Of a stretch of DNA of 16,499 nucleotides, positions 5,204-12,200 are shown piece by piece. The first letter of the stretch is position 1. Every line of letters starts with the position of its first letter. The notes below the pieces were generated by a model. That model was not told the origin of the DNA, did no database searches, and was given only the letters and a program-made list of their open reading frames with translations. The translations under genes and the position numbers were made by a program. Origin of the DNA: Acidobacteriota bacterium (lineage in GTDB: Bacteria; Acidobacteriota; Terriglobia; Acidiferrales; 2-02-FULL-67-57); contig JACPRL010000153.1 in NCBI GenBank assembly GCA_016189965.1, forward strand, positions 1 through 16,499, written 5' to 3'.

Positions 5204-6427
5204 ATGCTTCCTAGGGCGTTTCGGAGAAGGACCTTCCTTTCGCTGGCCTTGTTCTCGGCTACCGTTTCGGTAGCGGCTTCCCAAAACAGCCCCGACGGTC
5301 ACAGGCGTTTCTACATAAATGACCGCATTGGCATCAAGATCCTCCTCCCGGCCGAATGGCAACTTACAAGCGAGATAAAGGGTCCTTCCAATCAGCCGCT
5401 CATCGTCACCCTAGGCCGCCCCGGAATACTTGTGCAAGTCACTCTCACTCGCGAAGTTCTGGAGGCAACCCCGGAGATTTACAAAAATCTCCTTAAGAGA
5501 AACTTTTCCCGACAGGTAGAAGACTACCGCGAGCTGGGCGAAGAAAAAGTAACCCAGGGGGGATTAGAAGGCAGCAAGATAGCCTTTTCCGTCAAGGCAA
5601 ATAACGTCACGAATCGGATTTGGTTGCTGATCTTTTCCAAGGGTAACCAACATTACTGGATATCTGCAGCGGCTCCTGAGGAGTATTTCGACAGCTATGA
5701 GTCGACCTTTCAGGAAATGGTTGACTCCGTTGAGTTCCTCGGGCCGGCCAGTAAGGCTCCATCGGCGACGGAGGAGGCCGTTGGTTCGGCCAGGACATAC
5801 TCGGGTACCACCGGCCAAATAACCTACTCCCCTGCGGCTGAGGTGGCACGACTTAGGGAGAGGGTGGCACAGAGTCCGGACGATTACCAGGCTCATATGG
5901 AGCTTGCTAACGCTCTGGACGATAGTGGCGATACCGATCCTGCCATCGCCGAATACAAGGTTGCCATCGCGCTGAATCCGGTCTTTCCCCTGGCCCACGG
6001 CAACCTAGGTGCTTCCTACATACGCAAAAAGGATTGGAAGGCTGCGGAGACGGAACTCCGGGAGGCGGTTCGGTTGGCGCCTGATTATTTCATGGCTCAC
6101 TTCAGGCTCGTATATGTCCTCGTGTGGCTGGATGACCTGCAAGGGGCATTCAACGAGTACCGCGAAATCATAAGGATAGACCAAGAACAAGCCCGCAGTC
6201 TGATGTTTCAAGAGTTTCCCGCCCTCGCGCAGCAACCTGGAGTGCAGCAAGAAATCGCAAGCGCGCCGACGGATGCGGTAGCACACCTTTACATCGCCCT
6301 TCAACTTATTCGTCTGAAAAAGCCCTGCCGCAGCTGGATTCACCAACTCGATGAGGTACTTCGGATTGCCCCCCGATTTGCTTTCGCCCAACAACTGAGG
6401 AAAGAAGGTCGGCAGGGGTGCAAATAG
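5204..6427 (+). CDS. Exported PsbP-like/DUF1795-type protein with TPR repeats
   Basis: The 407-residue product has a basic N-terminus and signal peptide (residues 1-26, FRRRTFLSLALFSATVSVAAS). Residues about 35-178 form a PsbP/DUF1795-like domain (start FYINDRIGIKILLPAEWQL; end FQEMVDSVEFLG). Residues about 220-325 carry at least three tetratricopeptide repeats (AIAEYKVAIALNPVFPLAHG; AETELREAVRLAPDYFMAH). TPRs mediate protein contacts, so a periplasmic scaffold or assembly role is possible; no enzymatic motif is seen. ATG 5204 follows GGAGGAG (5194-5200) directly. Base composition is visibly lower in G+C than in all neighbours, with many A/T-ending codons, and hairpin repeats lie on both sides, so acquisition by transfer is plausible. 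Confidence 0.8.
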   Translation: MLPRAFRRRTFLSLALFSATVSVAASQNSPDGHRRFYINDRIGIKILLPAEWQLTSEIKGPSNQPLIVTLGRPGILVQVTLTREVLEATPEIYKNLLKRNFSRQVEDYRELGEEKVTQGGLEGSKIAFSVKANNVTNRIWLLIFSKGNQHYWISAAAPEEYFDSYESTFQEMVDSVEFLGPASKAPSATEEAVGSARTYSGTTGQITYSPAAEVARLRERVAQSPDDYQAHMELANALDDSGDTDPAIAEYKVAIALNPVFPLAHGNLGASYIRKKDWKAAETELREAVRLAPDYFMAHFRLVYVLVWLDDLQGAFNEYREIIRIDQEQARSLMFQEFPALAQQPGVQQEIASAPTDAVAHLYIALQLIRLKKPCRSWIHQLDEVLRIAPRFAFAQQLRKEGRQGCK

Positions 6428-6442
6428 CGCCGACAATACGCA

Positions 6443-6459
6443 GTGCCTGCGGCAGGCAC
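6443..6459. repeat. Small palindromic repeat
   Basis: GTGCCTG (6443-6449) and CAGGCAC (6453-6459) form a perfect 7-bp stem around CGG. It is the first of several hairpin modules in the 228-bp gap between the TPR gene and the gene at 6656. Confidence 0.5.
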
Positions 6460-6464
6460 GCAAA

Positions 6465-6506
6465 GGGTCTCAACGCTGACATTCTTCGCTCCACTCAGAA
6501 TGACAA
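6465..6506 (-). repeat. Dispersed GAGYGRAGCGA hairpin repeat, copy 2
   Basis: On the minus strand this reads TTGTCATTCTGAGTGGAGCG and continues AAGAATGTCAGCG. ATTCT and AGAAT (6481-6485/6497-6501) form the stem, with loop GAGTGGAGCGA. It matches the plus-strand copy at 6948-6978, with compensated stem changes. Confidence 0.65.
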
Positions 6507-6524
6507 CCGGACACCCTTCGTCAG

Positions 6525-6580
6525 GGCACGGCTTCAGCCGTGCCGAAAAGCGGCCCACCACGAGAGGGGCTTCAGCCTCT
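6525..6580. repeat. Pair of CUUCAG-type hairpins
   Basis: GGCACGGCT (6525-6533) pairs with AGCCGTGCC (6536-6544). A second, imperfect hairpin, AGAGG/CCTCT (6563-6567/6576-6580), follows. Both centre on GGCTTCAGCC-like sequence, a style common in intergenic repeats. No coding potential is seen here. Confidence 0.55.
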
Positions 6581-6606
6581 GAGGTCCGGCGGTTTCGCTT
6601 TTCGTC

Positions 6607-6635
6607 TTGTTCCCCGTCGCTCAGCTGTCTATAGT
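6607..6635 (+). promoter_or_regulatory. Promoter of the small gene at 6656
   Basis: TTGTTC (6607-6612), 17-bp spacer, TATAGT (6630-6635). The predicted start of transcription is near 6642, at the ribosome binding site AGGAG (6643-6647), so the leader would be very short. Confidence 0.6.
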
Positions 6636-6655
6636 CTCGCTCAGGAGTGCCCGCC

Positions 6656-6928
6656 ATGACCCTGCGCGAGCTGGTGGAGCGATACCTGGAGCAGGCAGGC
6701 AGCTTTGGCCGCGCCATCCATCTCTCCGAGTTCGGCCTGCCGCGCGAGGAACTTGAGCGCGAACTCTCCGCCTTCGAGGAGGACTACCAGATTAGCCGCT
6801 TCTTCCGCCTGACCCGCGAGCCCGAGCCGCCCGGCGGCGCCCCGCCCGGCGCGCCCTGGCTCTACACCATCAATGGCTTCGACTACTCCCACCTCGCGCT
6901 GCTGCCCGAAATCGAAACCATCCTATAA
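6656..6928 (+). CDS. Small hypothetical protein
   Basis: A 90-residue soluble protein that I do not recognise. The first 60 residues are charged and helical (TLRELVERYLEQAG, REELERELSAFEEDYQ), followed by a Pro/Gly-rich linker (PEPPGGAPPGAP) and a tail WLYTINGFDYSHLALLPEIE. The helical part with paired hydrophobic positions could be a small winged-helix or a binding adaptor, but that is a guess. ATG 6656 is chosen because AGGAG (6643-6647) is 8 nt upstream; GTG 6647 lies inside that site. Codon use matches the high-GC neighbours and it has its own promoter, so it looks like a real gene. Confidence 0.7.
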   Translation: MTLRELVERYLEQAGSFGRAIHLSEFGLPREELERELSAFEEDYQISRFFRLTREPEPPGGAPPGAPWLYTINGFDYSHLALLPEIETIL

Positions 6929-6947
6929 GCGGCGGGACACGCGCAGC

Positions 6948-6978
6948 TTGTCATCCTGAGCGAAGCGAAGGATCTCAA
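6948..6978 (+). repeat. Dispersed GAGYGRAGCGA hairpin repeat, copy 3
   Basis: The sequence TTGTCATCCTGAGCGAAGCG followed by AAGGATCTCAA is a motif I recognise as very common between genes in acidobacterial and other genomes. ATCCT (6953-6957) pairs with AGGAT (6969-6973) around GAGCGAAGCGA. Its end supplies the stop codon of the minus-strand peptidase (TCA at 6975-6977). Confidence 0.7.
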
Positions 6979-8660
6979 CGAGCGGATTCTTTCTCCGACT
7001 GGCGCAGCGACTCCTCTCGGGCGGCGCGGAACTCGGCCGTGGGATGCCAGTCGAACGCCCGCTCCCAGTTGGCCGCTTTCCAGCCGCAGCGGAAGAGGTA
7101 GCGCGCCATCTGCTCGGCGCCCGACCAGTCCCAGTCGGGCCGGATTTCGTCCGAGGGCTGGTGATAGTCGCGCGCGATGTACTCCTCGACCTTCTGCCTG
7201 CCGTAGTCGGCGGGCTTGCCGATCACCTCCAGCCCGTTGTCGAAGTAGAGCGCCGGGATGCCGATCTGGGCGAAGCTGAACTGGTCGCTGCGGTAGAAGA
7301 AGCCCTGCTCGGGGAATTGGTCGGGCTTGAGCTGCAGCGCCATCTCGCGTGCCGCCGCCTGCGCCACCTCGTCGAGCTCCGACTTGCCCGAGCCAACCTG
7401 CACCATGTCGTTCGTCGGGCCGATGAGGTTCAGCCCATCCATGTTGATGTTGGCCACCGTCTGCGCCGGCGGGAAGAGCGGGTTGCGGGCGTAGTAGAGC
7501 GAGCCGAGCAGGCCGTACTCTTCTGCCGTGACGGCCAGGAAAACTTGGCTGCGCTTAGCGCCCGCGCCTTCCTGGCTCGCGCGCGCCATCGCTTCGGCAA
7601 TCGCCAGCAGGCCGGCGACGCCGACGGCGTTGTCGGCCGCGCCGTTGTAGATGGCGTCGCCGTTGACCGGCTTGCCCACGCCCAAGTGGTCGAAGTGCGC
7701 GGTGTAGATGACGTATTCGCTCCTTAGCTTGGCGTCGCTGCCCGGCAGCACACCCACGACGTTGGGCGATTCGAGCCGCCGCAGCTTCTGCTCCATCTTC
7801 GCTTGCACGTTCAGGCCGAGCGGCAGCGGCTTGAACTCGCGGCTCGCCGCCACCTTCCGCAAGGCGTCGAGGTCCAAACCCGTCTGTGCCAGAATCTTCC
7901 GCGCCGCGTCCTCGCTCACCCAAGCCTTCAACTTCAATGCCGGCAGGTCGCCCGGCTGCTGCGGCAGCTCGAAGCGCTCGCCCGACCAGGACGACTGCAC
8001 CACCTTGAAGGGATAGCCGGCCGAGGCCGTGGTGTGAATCAGGATAGCGCCGGCGGCGCCCTGGCGCGCGGCACTCTCGAACTTGTAGGTCCACCGGCCG
8101 TAGTAGGTCAGCGCTTTGCCGCCGAAGAGCTCGGGCTCTTCCGCGCTCGCCGGCGGGTCGTTGACCAGCATCAGCAGGATTTTTCCTTTCACGTCCGCAC
8201 CCTTGAAGTCGTCCCAGCGGTACTCGGGCGCGATGATGCCGTAGCCGACGAACACCAGCTGGCCTTCCACTCCCACCTGCTCCTCTTCGGCGTCGGTGAA
8301 GGAGACGAAATCGTCGAAGAAGGTGAAGCTCTCCCGCCCGACGCGCAACTCGACCGTCGGCTCGACCTTCTTGCCCAGCATCGGCACGTTCTGGAAGTAG
8401 CTGCCCTTTGGGCCGGGTTCGAGGCCCAGCCGGGCAAACTGCGCCGCGATGTACTTCGCCGCCAGCTCGCTCCCCCGCGCGCCCGGCCCGCGCCCTTCCA
8501 GCAGATCGTCGGCCAGGAACTCGGTGTGGGCGCGCAGCAGGTCGGGCGAGATGGCCGCCTCCGCCTTCTGCACGGTCTTGTTGAGCTTCGGTCCCTGGCC
8601 GGACGCCGCCATCGCTCCCGTCACCAGCAGCACGACCGCCACCGCTGTTGCTCGTTTCAT
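6975..8660 (-). CDS. Exported M28 zinc aminopeptidase with PA domain
   Basis: A 561-residue M28-family peptidase that should remove N-terminal residues from peptides in the periplasm or outside the cell. It has a signal peptide (1-23), an N-terminal lid region, a protease-associated insert at about residues 130-270 (LVFVGYGIIAPEY; AARQGAAGAILIH) and the catalytic core at about 300-530. All five expected zinc/catalytic positions are visible: H322 (TAHFDH), D343 (AADNAVG), E380/E381 (TAEEYG), D408 (NINMDG) and H500 (YHQPSDE), so it should be active. ATG 8660 has GGAGGAG 7 nt upstream; GTG 8666 is too close to that site. The stop codon falls at the edge of a dispersed repeat. It is the most downstream of four minus-strand genes but probably has its own transcript. 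Confidence 0.95.
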   Translation of the reverse strand: MKRATAVAVVLLVTGAMAASGQGPKLNKTVQKAEAAISPDLLRAHTEFLADDLLEGRGPGARGSELAAKYIAAQFARLGLEPGPKGSYFQNVPMLGKKVEPTVELRVGRESFTFFDDFVSFTDAEEEQVGVEGQLVFVGYGIIAPEYRWDDFKGADVKGKILLMLVNDPPASAEEPELFGGKALTYYGRWTYKFESAARQGAAGAILIHTTASAGYPFKVVQSSWSGERFELPQQPGDLPALKLKAWVSEDAARKILAQTGLDLDALRKVAASREFKPLPLGLNVQAKMEQKLRRLESPNVVGVLPGSDAKLRSEYVIYTAHFDHLGVGKPVNGDAIYNGAADNAVGVAGLLAIAEAMARASQEGAGAKRSQVFLAVTAEEYGLLGSLYYARNPLFPPAQTVANINMDGLNLIGPTNDMVQVGSGKSELDEVAQAAAREMALQLKPDQFPEQGFFYRSDQFSFAQIGIPALYFDNGLEVIGKPADYGRQKVEEYIARDYHQPSDEIRPDWDWSGAEQMARYLFRCGWKAANWERAFDWHPTAEFRAAREESLRQSEKESAR

Positions 8661-8706
8661 AGGCACGCTCCTCCCCCTGTTAGACCCGTTTGGGTTCTCT
8701 TCGGTT

Positions 8707-8733
8707 GCCGCTCGCTCGGACTCGGCGAGCGGC
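8707..8733. other. Strong hairpin after the thiamine-binding gene
   Basis: GCCGCTCGC (8707-8715) pairs perfectly with GCGAGCGGC (8725-8733), abutting the stop codon of the minus-strand gene at 8733. It may protect the 3' end or slow transcription. No T tract follows on the minus strand, so intrinsic termination is doubtful. Confidence 0.45.
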
Positions 8734-9038
8734 TACTTCTTGATGGGCTTGCCGACTTTCTCTTCCACCGACTTCACCGCGGCGGTGATGCGCCCGGTGC
8801 GCTGCTCGTAGTCGTCAATTTTCATCAGCGTGATGACCCGCTCGGTCTTCCCGCGCATAGCGGCGTGGCACTTTTTGGCCAGGTCCATCAACGGGTCCCA
8901 GTCGCCTTCGATTACTGTGCCGGTCGGCGTCAGCCGGTAGTCGAGCCCGCTGGCGTCAATCAGTTTCACGACGTCGGCCAGGTCGGCGCTGATCGACCGC
9001 CCTCGCCCCAGCGGAATCACACTCAACTCCATCAGCAT
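8733..9038 (-). CDS. MTH1187-family thiamine-binding protein
   Basis: A 101-residue protein matching the thiamine-binding/DUF77 (MTH1187, YqgV-like) family in length and motifs: MLMELSVIPLGRGRSIS at the start, VVKLIDASGLDYRLTPTGTVIEGDWD in the middle and HAAMRGKTERVITLMKIDDY near the end. The family adopts a ferredoxin-like fold, forms tetramers and binds thiamine or related pyrimidines in the cytoplasm; physiological use is unclear. ATG 9038 follows AAGGAGGG at 4-nt spacing; ATG 9032 is possible. It lies 25 bp after rsmD on the same strand and probably shares its transcript. Confidence 0.9.
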   Translation of the reverse strand: MLMELSVIPLGRGRSISADLADVVKLIDASGLDYRLTPTGTVIEGDWDPLMDLAKKCHAAMRGKTERVITLMKIDDYEQRTGRITAAVKSVEEKVGKPIKK

Positions 9039-9063
9039 AGTGCCCTCCTTGCGCAGGCGAGCA

Positions 9064-9618
9064 TTATAGCAGCCGATAGAAGCTAAGGACGGAGTCGCCC
9101 TGGCGCAGGGTGCGGGTGCGGGCCAGGCGGCCGTAGCGTTCGGCGAACGGGTACTTGTGGAAGTGCTCAACGATGACGCGCGCCTCGGGCGCGAGGGCTC
9201 GCGAGTCGCCCAGGAAGCTGAGTGTCCGCTCATACTCCTCCGCCGCGGCGTAGGGCGGGTCAACGAAAACCAGGGCGAGCCTTGCGCCGCGCTGCTCGAG
9301 CTGTCGCAGTCCGGCGAGGACGTCGCCGGGCAACACTTCGCAGCCTTCCTCGACCCCCAACTGCTTCAGGTTCTGCGCCAGAACCCGCAGGGCCGGCCGG
9401 GCGCTCTCGAGGAAGTAAACAAACTCGGCGCCGCGGCTCAGCGCCTCGATTCCCACGGCACCGGAGCCGGCGTAGCAGTCGGCGAACACCGCGCCGCGCA
9501 CCTCGGCGCCCAGCACGTTGAAGAGCGCCTCGCGCAGCTTGTCAGACGTCGGCCGTGTCTTTGCGCCCGGCAGCGTCTTCAGCCGGCGGCTCTTGAACTC
9601 CCCGGCAATGATTCTCAT
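9064..9618 (-). CDS. rsmD: 16S rRNA (guanine-N2)-methyltransferase RsmD
   Basis: A 184-residue methyltransferase that modifies G966 (E. coli numbering) of 16S rRNA with S-adenosylmethionine. It starts MRIIAGEFKSRRL and has the family motif RPTSDKLREALFNVL (22-36), the SAM loop DCYAGSGAVGIEA (47-59) and the catalytic DPPY (120-123). Length is typical. ATG 9618 fits the universal MRIIxG start, although the upstream site is poor (AGG only). It precedes the thiamine-binding gene and is separated from recG by a complex palindromic element. Confidence 0.95.
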   Translation of the reverse strand: MRIIAGEFKSRRLKTLPGAKTRPTSDKLREALFNVLGAEVRGAVFADCYAGSGAVGIEALSRGAEFVYFLESARPALRVLAQNLKQLGVEEGCEVLPGDVLAGLRQLEQRGARLALVFVDPPYAAAEEYERTLSFLGDSRALAPEARVIVEHFHKYPFAERYGRLARTRTLRQGDSVLSFYRLL

Positions 9619-9634
9619 GAGCTTGAAACCTATT

Positions 9635-9702
9635 CGCCGAGCCCGGTGGCACCTGCCACCGGGAGACCTGATTCCCCCAGGGCGGTGCCTGGGGGCTCGG
9701 CG
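9635..9702. repeat. Cloverleaf-like palindromic element
   Basis: Three perfect stems nest here. The outer stem is CGCCGAGCCC (9635-9644) with GGGCTCGGCG (9693-9702). Inside are CCCGGTGGCA/TGCCACCGGG (9642-9651/9654-9663) and CCCCCAGG/CCTGGGGG (9674-9681/9688-9695). The first inner stem shares three bases with the outer one. The element fills most of the 102-bp space between recG and rsmD. It may be a REP-like mobile repeat or a transcript boundary. Confidence 0.65.
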
Positions 9703-9720
9703 CGGTATTCTAAAGACCTC

Positions 9721-11862
9721 TTAGGCCACCTCGGCCAGGCGGTAGCGGCGCTGCCAGCGCTGGCGCAAGTAGTCGGCCGTGTCGGCAAAGCCGGCGGGCT
9801 GGGCGGCGGCGAAGTCGAAGGCGTCGCGCTTGGCCTGCTCAAGCAGCTCGTGGTCGCGCAGCAGATCGGCGATGCGGAAGTTCAGGTAGCCGTGCTGGCG
9901 CGTGCCGAGGAACTCGCCCGGGCCGCGCAGCTTGAGGTCGAGCTCGGCAATCTTGAAGCCGTCCTGCGTCTCGGTGAGGGTTTGCAGGCGATCGCGGGCT
10001 GGCTCGCCCACCTCCTCGGGCGTCATCAGGATGCAGGTCGAGGCGTGGCGGCCGCGCCCGATGCGCCCGCGCAACTGGTGGAGCTGCGCCAGGCCAAAGC
10101 GCTCGGCGTGCTCGATGACCATCACGGTGGCGTTGGGGACGTCGACGCCGACTTCGACCACGCTGGTGGCGACCAGAATCTGCGGCTCGCCGCGCTGGAA
10201 GGCCCGCATCACCGCCTCTTTCTCCTCGCCCTTCAGCCGTCCGTGCAGCAGCCCCACCTTTGCTAAAGCTCCGGTGGGCGGGCCGACGCGCAGGCCGCGG
10301 AAGACCTCGCGCGACAGCCGCTCGTACTCTTTCGTGGCGGCCTTCAGCTCCTGCTTTGACTCCTCGATTACCGGATAGACGATGTAGGCCTGCCGGCCGG
10401 CGGCTACCTGCCGGCGGACGGATTCCCAGACGCCCGCCGCGGCCGACTCGCGCACCCAGCGGGTCTGGATAGGGGTGCGACCGGGCGGGAGCTCGTCGAG
10501 CACGCTCATCTCCAGGTCGCTGTAAACGGCCAGGGCGAGCGTGCGCGGGATGGGCGTGGCGGTCATCACCAGCACGTGCGGCTGTGCGTCCGCCTCGCGT
10601 CCTTTGCGAATCAGCTCCAGCCGCTGCAGGACGCCGAAGCGGTGTTGCTCGTCTACGATGACCAGGCCGAGCCGGTAGAAGCGGACGTCTTTTTCCAGCA
10701 GGGCGTGGGTGCCGACGATGAGGTCAAGGTCGCCCTGGGCGAGCTCCTGGCGCGTCTCGTTCTTCTCGCGCGCCGGCAGGTCGCTCACCAGCAAGCCCAG
10801 CCGGTAGGGGGTGCGGGCGAAGCGCTGGCAGGCGTAGAGGTAGTGCTGCACGGCCAGGATTTCCGTCGGAGCCATCAGCGCCACCTGGCAGCCGTTCTCG
10901 ACGGCGATGATCGCGGCTTCGAAGGCTACGATGGTCTTGCCCGAGCCGACGTCGCCTTGCAGCAGGCGGTTCATCGGCACCGGCTTCTGCAGGTCGTCGG
11001 CGATCTCCTTCAGCACGCGCTTCTGCGCCGCGGTGGGATGGAAGGGGAGAATCTTCTTGATGGCTTCGCGGATGGAGTCCTTGAGCTCGAAGGGGATGCC
11101 GCGGGCCTGCCGGGCGCGCTGGCGGCGCAGCACCAGGCCGAGCTCGAGGAAGAAGAACTCTTCGTAGATGAGCCGCTGCTGCGCCGGGGTGCGGAAGGCG
11201 GCGAGCTGATCGAGGTCGGTGTCGGCCTCGGGGAAGTGCGCTTGCTCCAAGGCGGCGCGCAGGTCGGGAAAAGCGTAGCGCTCGAGCAGAGGCTTCGGCA
11301 GCGGGTCGGGGAGCTGCGGCTCGAGCCGCTCCAGCGCTTCGAAGATGAGGCGGCGGAAGACGCGCGAGGTGATGGGCCCGGCAGCCTCGTAGATGGGGAC
11401 GATGCGCCCGGATTCGGTCGAATCGGCTGGCTCGCGCCTCCCCGAGAGCACTTCGTGCTGCGGCTGCACCATCTGCAACTGGCCGGGGCGGTAGGGGTCT
11501 TCTTCCACCTTGCCGTAGAGCACAACGCGCTGGCCGGGACGGAAGACCCGCTGGAGGTAGTCGCCGTAGAACCACTTGGCGTACAGGATGCCGGTTTGAT
11601 CGCCCACTGCCAGGTGGAAGACACGGCGGCGGCTGCGCCGGAAGCCCACCAAGCCTGCCGTGAGCACTTCAGCCTGCACACAGGTGATGACACCGGGCCG
11701 CAACTCGCCGATGGGCGTAAACCGGGTGCGGTCTTCGTAGCGGAACGGCAGGTAGTAGAGCAGGTCTTCGACCGTGGCCAGGGCTTTCTGCGCCAACTGC
11801 TGGGCGCGCCGCGGCCCCACACCGGGGACGGAAGCGAGCGGGGAGTCAAGCGACAGTACCAT
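9721..11862 (-). CDS. recG: ATP-dependent DNA helicase RecG
   Basis: A 713-residue RecG, close to the usual 690 or so. It remodels stalled replication forks and branch-migrates Holliday junctions. The N-terminal wedge part shows VPGVGPRRAQQL and DLLYYLPFRYEDRTRF, then an OB fold. The helicase core has Walker A GDVGSGKT (303-310), the RecG-type DEQH box (404-407), ATPIPRT (motif III) and the motif V/VI region VVEVGVDVPNA...QLRGRIGRG. The C-terminal region ends with RecG-like GPGEFLGTRQHG. ATG 11862 matches the family start; the frame runs on upstream to 12021 but those residues look like shadow sequence. Its ribosome site is weak, and a TATAGT -10 sits so close that the leader is nearly absent. 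Confidence 0.97.
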   Translation of the reverse strand: MVLSLDSPLASVPGVGPRRAQQLAQKALATVEDLLYYLPFRYEDRTRFTPIGELRPGVITCVQAEVLTAGLVGFRRSRRRVFHLAVGDQTGILYAKWFYGDYLQRVFRPGQRVVLYGKVEEDPYRPGQLQMVQPQHEVLSGRREPADSTESGRIVPIYEAAGPITSRVFRRLIFEALERLEPQLPDPLPKPLLERYAFPDLRAALEQAHFPEADTDLDQLAAFRTPAQQRLIYEEFFFLELGLVLRRQRARQARGIPFELKDSIREAIKKILPFHPTAAQKRVLKEIADDLQKPVPMNRLLQGDVGSGKTIVAFEAAIIAVENGCQVALMAPTEILAVQHYLYACQRFARTPYRLGLLVSDLPAREKNETRQELAQGDLDLIVGTHALLEKDVRFYRLGLVIVDEQHRFGVLQRLELIRKGREADAQPHVLVMTATPIPRTLALAVYSDLEMSVLDELPPGRTPIQTRWVRESAAAGVWESVRRQVAAGRQAYIVYPVIEESKQELKAATKEYERLSREVFRGLRVGPPTGALAKVGLLHGRLKGEEKEAVMRAFQRGEPQILVATSVVEVGVDVPNATVMVIEHAERFGLAQLHQLRGRIGRGRHASTCILMTPEEVGEPARDRLQTLTETQDGFKIAELDLKLRGPGEFLGTRQHGYLNFRIADLLRDHELLEQAKRDAFDFAAAQPAGFADTADYLRQRWQRRYRLAEVA

Positions 11863-11872
11863 CAACCGCGCC

Positions 11873-11878
11873 ACTATA
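11873..11878 (-). promoter_or_regulatory. Possible -10 of recG
   Basis: TATAGT on the minus strand ends 10 nt before the recG ATG, putting the first base of the transcript near 11866. No convincing -35 is seen. Confidence 0.3.
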
Positions 11879-11965
11879 GCACGAGGGGCGCAGCCCGATT
11901 GCTTCCGGCGAACGTGAGCAGAGGGCTGGTGAGAAAAAGACGGGTTGGCTATTCTCAACCGTGAG

Positions 11966-12169
11966 ATGCGCTTCGAGTGGACGCGGCTGCGGGAGGCGCT
12001 GCTAGCGGTGCTGCTGGGCAACGCGGCCTACTTCTTTGTCCTCCTGCCCTTCCTGCCGGCGGCCTGGCAGCACCAACCGTTCCAGTTCGACCGCGGGCTC
12101 GCCCTCGACTTCGTCCTCTGCCTGGCGTTCTACCTTCTCCTGCGCGCCGCCGGTCACCGCCTGGTTTGA
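11966..12169 (+). CDS. Two-TM micro-protein of unknown function
   Basis: A 67-residue protein with two hydrophobic stretches, at about residues 11-31 (LLAVLLGNAAYFFVLLPFLPA) and 47-61 (LALDFVLCLAFYLLL), joined by the polar loop AWQHQPFQFDRG. It should sit in the inner membrane as a hairpin. I do not recognise a family. ATG 11966 follows GTGAG closely, and TATTCT (11950-11955) could be a -10. An in-frame TTG at 11945 would add seven residues. It is divergent from recG, and its stop codon overlaps the -35 box of the next gene. Whether it is expressed is uncertain, but composition and TM pattern favour a real gene. Confidence 0.6.
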   Translation: MRFEWTRLREALLAVLLGNAAYFFVLLPFLPAAWQHQPFQFDRGLALDFVLCLAFYLLLRAAGHRLV

Positions 12170-12195
12170 CTCTCCGCTCGGCCGGGCAGTAGGAT
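12166..12195 (+). promoter_or_regulatory. Promoter of the helical lipoprotein gene
   Basis: TTGACT (12166-12171), 18-bp spacer, TAGGAT (12190-12195). The -35 overlaps the stop codon of the micro-protein gene. The predicted transcript start is about 12202, at the ATG codons 12201/12207, so translation may be leaderless or nearly so. Confidence 0.6.
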
Positions 12196-12200
12196 GCCAG

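Noticed and set aside
8707..8733. Hairpin as an intrinsic terminator
   Set aside because: The stem is strong but no T-rich tract follows on the minus strand.
7803..10266. Two long plus-strand frames opposite peptidase, thiamine-binding, rsmD and recG genes
   Set aside because: They cross several real minus-strand genes and their gaps; the products are His/Arg-rich and unlike any family.
10576..11964. 462-codon plus-strand frame opposite recG
   Set aside because: Shadow of a GC-rich gene: recG is unmistakable on the other strand and this frame has no signal or motif.
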